Source of the DNA: Candidatus Cloacimonadota bacterium
Lineage (GTDB): Bacteria > Cloacimonadota > Cloacimonadia > Cloacimonadales > Cloacimonadaceae
Assembly (NCBI GenBank): GCA_018433885.1
Contig: JAHDQK010000037.1
Span: 1-64,000, forward strand
Direction: 5' to 3'
Length of the DNA stretch: 64,000 bases
A program made the position numbers and the translations under genes. The notes beneath the pieces are model-generated. The model was not told the origin of the DNA, did no database searches, and was given only the letters and a program-made list of their open reading frames with translations. Shown in pieces: positions 61,188 through 64,000 of this stretch. Position 1 is the first letter of the stretch. Each line of letters opens with the position of its first letter.

Positions 61188-62243
61188 ATGATAGCACTCA
61201 TCATGGCAGGAGGTTCCGGAACCAGATTCTGGCCCCAAAGCCGCCAAAACCTCCCCAAACAGTTTCTCAAGATCGCCGGGGAACGCTCGATGATCCAGCT
61301 CACGGTTGACCGTCTGCTACCGATAATCCCCTTGGCAGATATCTACATCGTGACCGCCGCCAATCAGGTGGAGCTGGTGAAAGAACACCTCCCTGCCTTG
61401 CCCGGTGAAAACATTATCAGCGAACCTTTTGGCATGAATACCGCCCCATGCATCGCCCTGAGCGCAGAATATCTAGCGCCCCGCTATCCGGAAACTACCG
61501 CGATGCTGATCCTCCCCGCAGACCATGTGATCCGGGATACCGCTACCTTCCACCAAAGCCTTCTGAAAGCCAAACAAGCCGCCATCGAGAGCAAATTGAT
61601 CACCTTTGGCATCGTTCCGGATTACCCTGCCACCGGCTATGGCTACATCGAGGCAGGCAAGCAAATAGCGGATGGCATCCGCGAGGTTACCCGGTTCAAA
61701 GAAAAGCCGGATTTCAAGACCGCAAAGAGCTTTCTGGAAAGCGGTAACTTCTTCTGGAATAGCGGGATGTTTTGCTGGACCATCAGCACCATCCGTGCCG
61801 CCTTTGCCGCTTGGCTTCCGGAGGTCTCCACACTTTGCGGCTGGATCTCGGAGCTATGGCAGAAGAGTGGCTACGACGCAGACATCAGCGAGCTATACCG
61901 CCAGATGCCCCGCATCCCGATCGATATCGGGATCATGGAAAAAGCCGATGCCCGCTATGTGATCCCTGTTGATATCGGCTGGAGCGACGTCGGTAGCTGG
62001 AAAGCCCTGGCGGATATCTCCCCCAGCACCGAAAACGGCAACCACAGCCTCTCCCCCGCCTATTTCCGGGATGCCTCAAACAACTATATCCAATCCTCAA
62101 AATACACCGCCGTCATCGGCATCAACGACCTCTGCGTAATAGAAACTCCAGACGCTCTTTTGATTGTGCCCAAAGACCGCTCTGAGGAAGTAAAATACAT
62201 CATCGACCATCTCAAACAGGATGGTCCCCAAAACCTGCTCTGA
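61188..62243 (+). CDS. manC: mannose-1-phosphate guanylyltransferase
   Basis: Makes GDP-mannose from mannose-1-phosphate and GTP. 351 residues: the nucleotidyltransferase signature GGSGTRFWPQSR, PKQFLKIAGERSM, FKEKPDF and NSGMFCW. It lacks the C-terminal phosphomannose isomerase domain of bifunctional ManC. AAGGAG precedes the ATG. It could feed the mannose-containing polysaccharide or lipid of this cell. Confidence 0.95.
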   Translation: MIALIMAGGSGTRFWPQSRQNLPKQFLKIAGERSMIQLTVDRLLPIIPLADIYIVTAANQVELVKEHLPALPGENIISEPFGMNTAPCIALSAEYLAPRYPETTAMLILPADHVIRDTATFHQSLLKAKQAAIESKLITFGIVPDYPATGYGYIEAGKQIADGIREVTRFKEKPDFKTAKSFLESGNFFWNSGMFCWTISTIRAAFAAWLPEVSTLCGWISELWQKSGYDADISELYRQMPRIPIDIGIMEKADARYVIPVDIGWSDVGSWKALADISPSTENGNHSLSPAYFRDASNNYIQSSKYTAVIGINDLCVIETPDALLIVPKDRSEEVKYIIDHLKQDGPQNLL

Positions 62244-62253
62244 AGGAGACAAA

Positions 62254-63147
62254 ATGGATGCCAAGACCTTTGACTATCTGTATTACAAGACCCACGGTTA
62301 CACCGACGAACAGATCCGCCTGGAAAGCGGGATCAGCGAAGAAGAACTGGAACTTCTGGACACAGCCATGCGCCCGCTTCTGGCAGAGATCGAAGCCGAA
62401 CGCCCAAAAGCCCAGACCATCGGCGCAGATTTTGTAAAATACACCCGCTACCTATACGCAGATAAGAGCGATCAGGAACTCGGCATTGCGCGTCCGGACG
62501 CCATCAAAGCCCGTAGTGGCGAGCTGGTATCCCTGCCCGCGGTTGGTACTTTGAACTTCCGGGATCTTAGCCTGCAGGAAGCCATCGCCAATCGCCGCAG
62601 CCTCCGCAAATACAGCGAAACCAGCCTGAATCCGGACGAACTGTCGTTTCTGCTCTGGGCAAGCTCATGGGCGCGGGATTTCCGTTCCAACGAACGCATG
62701 GAGATCACCCTCCGCAACGTCCCTTCCGCCGGCAGCCGCCACCCAATTGAGTGTTTTGTGGATATCAGAAAGGTAAACGGGATCAAAAGCGGCCTCTATT
62801 ATTATCACCCCATCAAGCACTGTCTGATCCTTCAGGACGAAAGCGACGAGATGCGCCAGAGGATCTTTGAAGGCTGTCTGCGCCAGGAAATGGTGGCAAA
62901 TTCCGCCGTGAACTTCATCTTCACCGCGATCCCATACCGCACCGCGTGGAGATATGGTCAACGCGGCTACCGCTATCTGTATCTGGATGCGGGGCACATC
63001 GGCCAAAACCTGCATCTGGCGGCAGAAGTGATCAAATCCGGCTGTTGCATGATCGGCGCTTATCTGGATGAGGGCTTGAACGCCGCTTTAGGCATCGATG
63101 GCATCGCGGAATTTGTGATCTATGTAGCCGCCCTGGGCAAGAAGTAA
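62254..63147 (+). CDS. SagB-type nitroreductase-family oxidoreductase
   Basis: 297 residues from ATG 62254, which has AAGGAG upstream; the open frame also covers the end of manC, but that part is a shadow. FMN-binding nitroreductase fold with LQEAIANRRSLRKY, PSAGSRHPIECFVDI, a Leu-rich hydrophobic stretch and CCMIGAYLDEGLNAALGI. In SagB proteins this oxidises thiazolines or oxazolines in RiPP maturation. No RiPP cyclase, precursor or transport gene is beside it, so a general reductase role is just as likely. Last gene of the operon. Confidence 0.85.
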   Translation: MDAKTFDYLYYKTHGYTDEQIRLESGISEEELELLDTAMRPLLAEIEAERPKAQTIGADFVKYTRYLYADKSDQELGIARPDAIKARSGELVSLPAVGTLNFRDLSLQEAIANRRSLRKYSETSLNPDELSFLLWASSWARDFRSNERMEITLRNVPSAGSRHPIECFVDIRKVNGIKSGLYYYHPIKHCLILQDESDEMRQRIFEGCLRQEMVANSAVNFIFTAIPYRTAWRYGQRGYRYLYLDAGHIGQNLHLAAEVIKSGCCMIGAYLDEGLNAALGIDGIAEFVIYVAALGKK

Positions 63148-63563
63148 AGCCCCAAAAAAACCTTTTCCTTAGCCTGCTTGGCAGTGCATTCTGCCAGAGG
63201 GGAGGAATTACCTGCCCGAGGCGGATCCAGGAATTATCTGATGCAAATATCCAGATGAATTCCCTGCCTCTCATTAGCTTACCCGGCTAATGCCAAATGC
63301 TCTTCATTAGTAGGTTTTAGATTTCTCTTTACAGAAACCGAGACCCTCCATATCTGTCGCATGATTGATATTTATCTACGTTTTTATCTTACACACCAGA
63401 TCACGCTCCGATCTTTGCGTATTTTCGGAACATTTTGTGCATGTTGTCACCAATAATCTTTGGTGATTGAATTACAATGCTCGTAAAAACGCAGTAGCGG
63501 AAACGCATTCCCCAAGGGATTGCATTAAATAAATGGAACATAACTATATATGGAGAGAAAAGA
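63148..63563. other. intergenic region before the right-edge surface protein gene
   Basis: 416 bp with no supported gene. A TCACCAA/TTGGTGA inverted repeat (63447-63466) stands about 100 bp upstream of the next start and may be an operator. No clear promoter or terminator was identified. Confidence 0.55.
63447..63466. promoter_or_regulatory. operator-like inverted repeat
   Basis: TCACCAA-taatct-TTGGTGA, perfect 7-bp arms with a 6-bp spacer, upstream of the secreted protein gene at 63564. Confidence 0.4.
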
Positions 63564-64000
63564 ATGAAGAAAACAAGCATTCTCTTACTGCTCGTGATGC
63601 TGATAGGCATTCTCGCAGCGGACGTTTACACCATAGGAACCGGAACTTCTACCCAAAGTTACATCCCTTTCTATGGCTTGTATGATTATGGCTGGACAAA
63701 AACCATCTATACAGCCACGGAACTAACCGCAGTTGGCCTTACCAATGGCCCGATTGACGGTATTGGATATGAAGTGGGAAACAATCCCACAAACTACGTG
63801 GCTGTAGATCAGCGGGTCTTTATCCGCCATACCACCGCCACTGAACTGGACAACACCTATCCGGACAACACCCAGTATCAAAGCGTGTTTCAAGGTGATT
63901 ACACCTGGAACGGTCCCGGCTGGCATCACATCATGTTCAACCAGCCTTTTGTCTGGAATGGAACCGACAACATCGAAATTCTGTGGGAAAACTGGGATGG
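63564..64000 (+). CDS. secreted surface protein, 5' part only
   Basis: The first 145 codons; the gene continues past the right edge. Signal peptide (1-19, ending GILAA), then GTGTSTQSYIPFYGLYDYGWTKTIYTATEL... and a beta-rich stretch. This region resembles the 290-455 part of the 1346-residue surface protein (VGTGTDVNS..., YLYTAADMYA, and the pattern around FFWDGASNL / FVWNGTDNI), so the two share a domain. GGAGAG precedes the ATG. Presumably a further member of the surface-sorted protein class. Confidence 0.75.
   Translation, partial: MKKTSILLLLVMLIGILAADVYTIGTGTSTQSYIPFYGLYDYGWTKTIYTATELTAVGLTNGPIDGIGYEVGNNPTNYVAVDQRVFIRHTTATELDNTYPDNTQYQSVFQGDYTWNGPGWHHIMFNQPFVWNGTDNIEILWENWD

Noticed and set aside
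1-64000. CRISPR arrays, insertion sequences, prophage or rRNA genes
   Set aside because: No regularly spaced direct repeats, transposase/integrase motifs or rRNA sequence were seen.

Overview
The window looks like a chromosome segment of a Gram-negative anaerobe of the FCB group, most likely Candidatus Cloacimonadota or a close relative. This is inferred, not proven. Supporting it are large secreted jelly-roll proteins ending in an NYPNPFNP-type FlgD-like (T9SS-like) C-terminal module, an outer membrane with lipoproteins and beta-barrels (LolA, an LptE-like protein, Lgt), RNase HIII, Rex, two-subunit class I fumarase, and TTGACA-type promoters. There are no rRNA genes, CRISPR arrays, transposases or phage genes. 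One tRNA (Asn-GTT) is present.

Layout. 1-363 is the start of a secreted jelly-roll protein leaving the window. 669-7806 (minus) is a six-gene envelope thiol-redox operon: DsbD, a lipoprotein with a CxxC thioredoxin-like domain, a TlpA protein with a His/Cys tail, a beta-barrel, an Omp28-like CxxC protein and a ZIP metal transporter. 8548-10593 is an M29-type aminopeptidase. 10685-19535 (minus) is a six-gene operon: two large paralogous membrane proteins (DUF6754-like), three other membrane proteins between them, and rex at the end. I consider this the best candidate for an undescribed system. 20025-25158 holds a GNAT acetyltransferase and a 1346-residue multidomain surface protein. 25443-34942 (minus) holds clpB, two HEAT/AlkD-like proteins around a TrmJ-like methylase, rnhC-folC, a pseudopilin-like protein, a lytic transglycosylase and a ferritin-like protein. 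35103-39105 (plus) holds two lipoproteins and a phnE-like permease followed by a pyrimidine nucleoside phosphorylase. 39343-48698 (minus) holds tRNA-Asn, a DUF523/DUF1722 protein, purB, lgt, etfB, and a polysaccharide set (aminotransferase, SLBB protein, sugar epimerase). 49273-53384 (plus) is an operon of ornithine-lipid-type acyltransferases, a DUF58 protein and fumarase. 53598-55856 (minus) holds a hypothetical gene, purE and an HTH-EIIA fusion. 55954-63147 (plus) is a long operon: LptE-like, rluB, ychF, ftsK, lolA, manC, nitroreductase. A second secreted protein runs off the right edge.

Two non-coding signals stand out. A perfect 14-bp palindrome and a one-mismatch copy, both matching the core of the ParB-binding parS site, lie 415 bp apart in the fumarase genes; the first contains the GTG start of the beta subunit. 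The long gene-free gaps near 8.0, 19.8, 36.5 and 54.4 kb share short palindromic repeat elements.

All calls rest on reading the sequence by eye. Family assignments come from recognised motifs, not searches.
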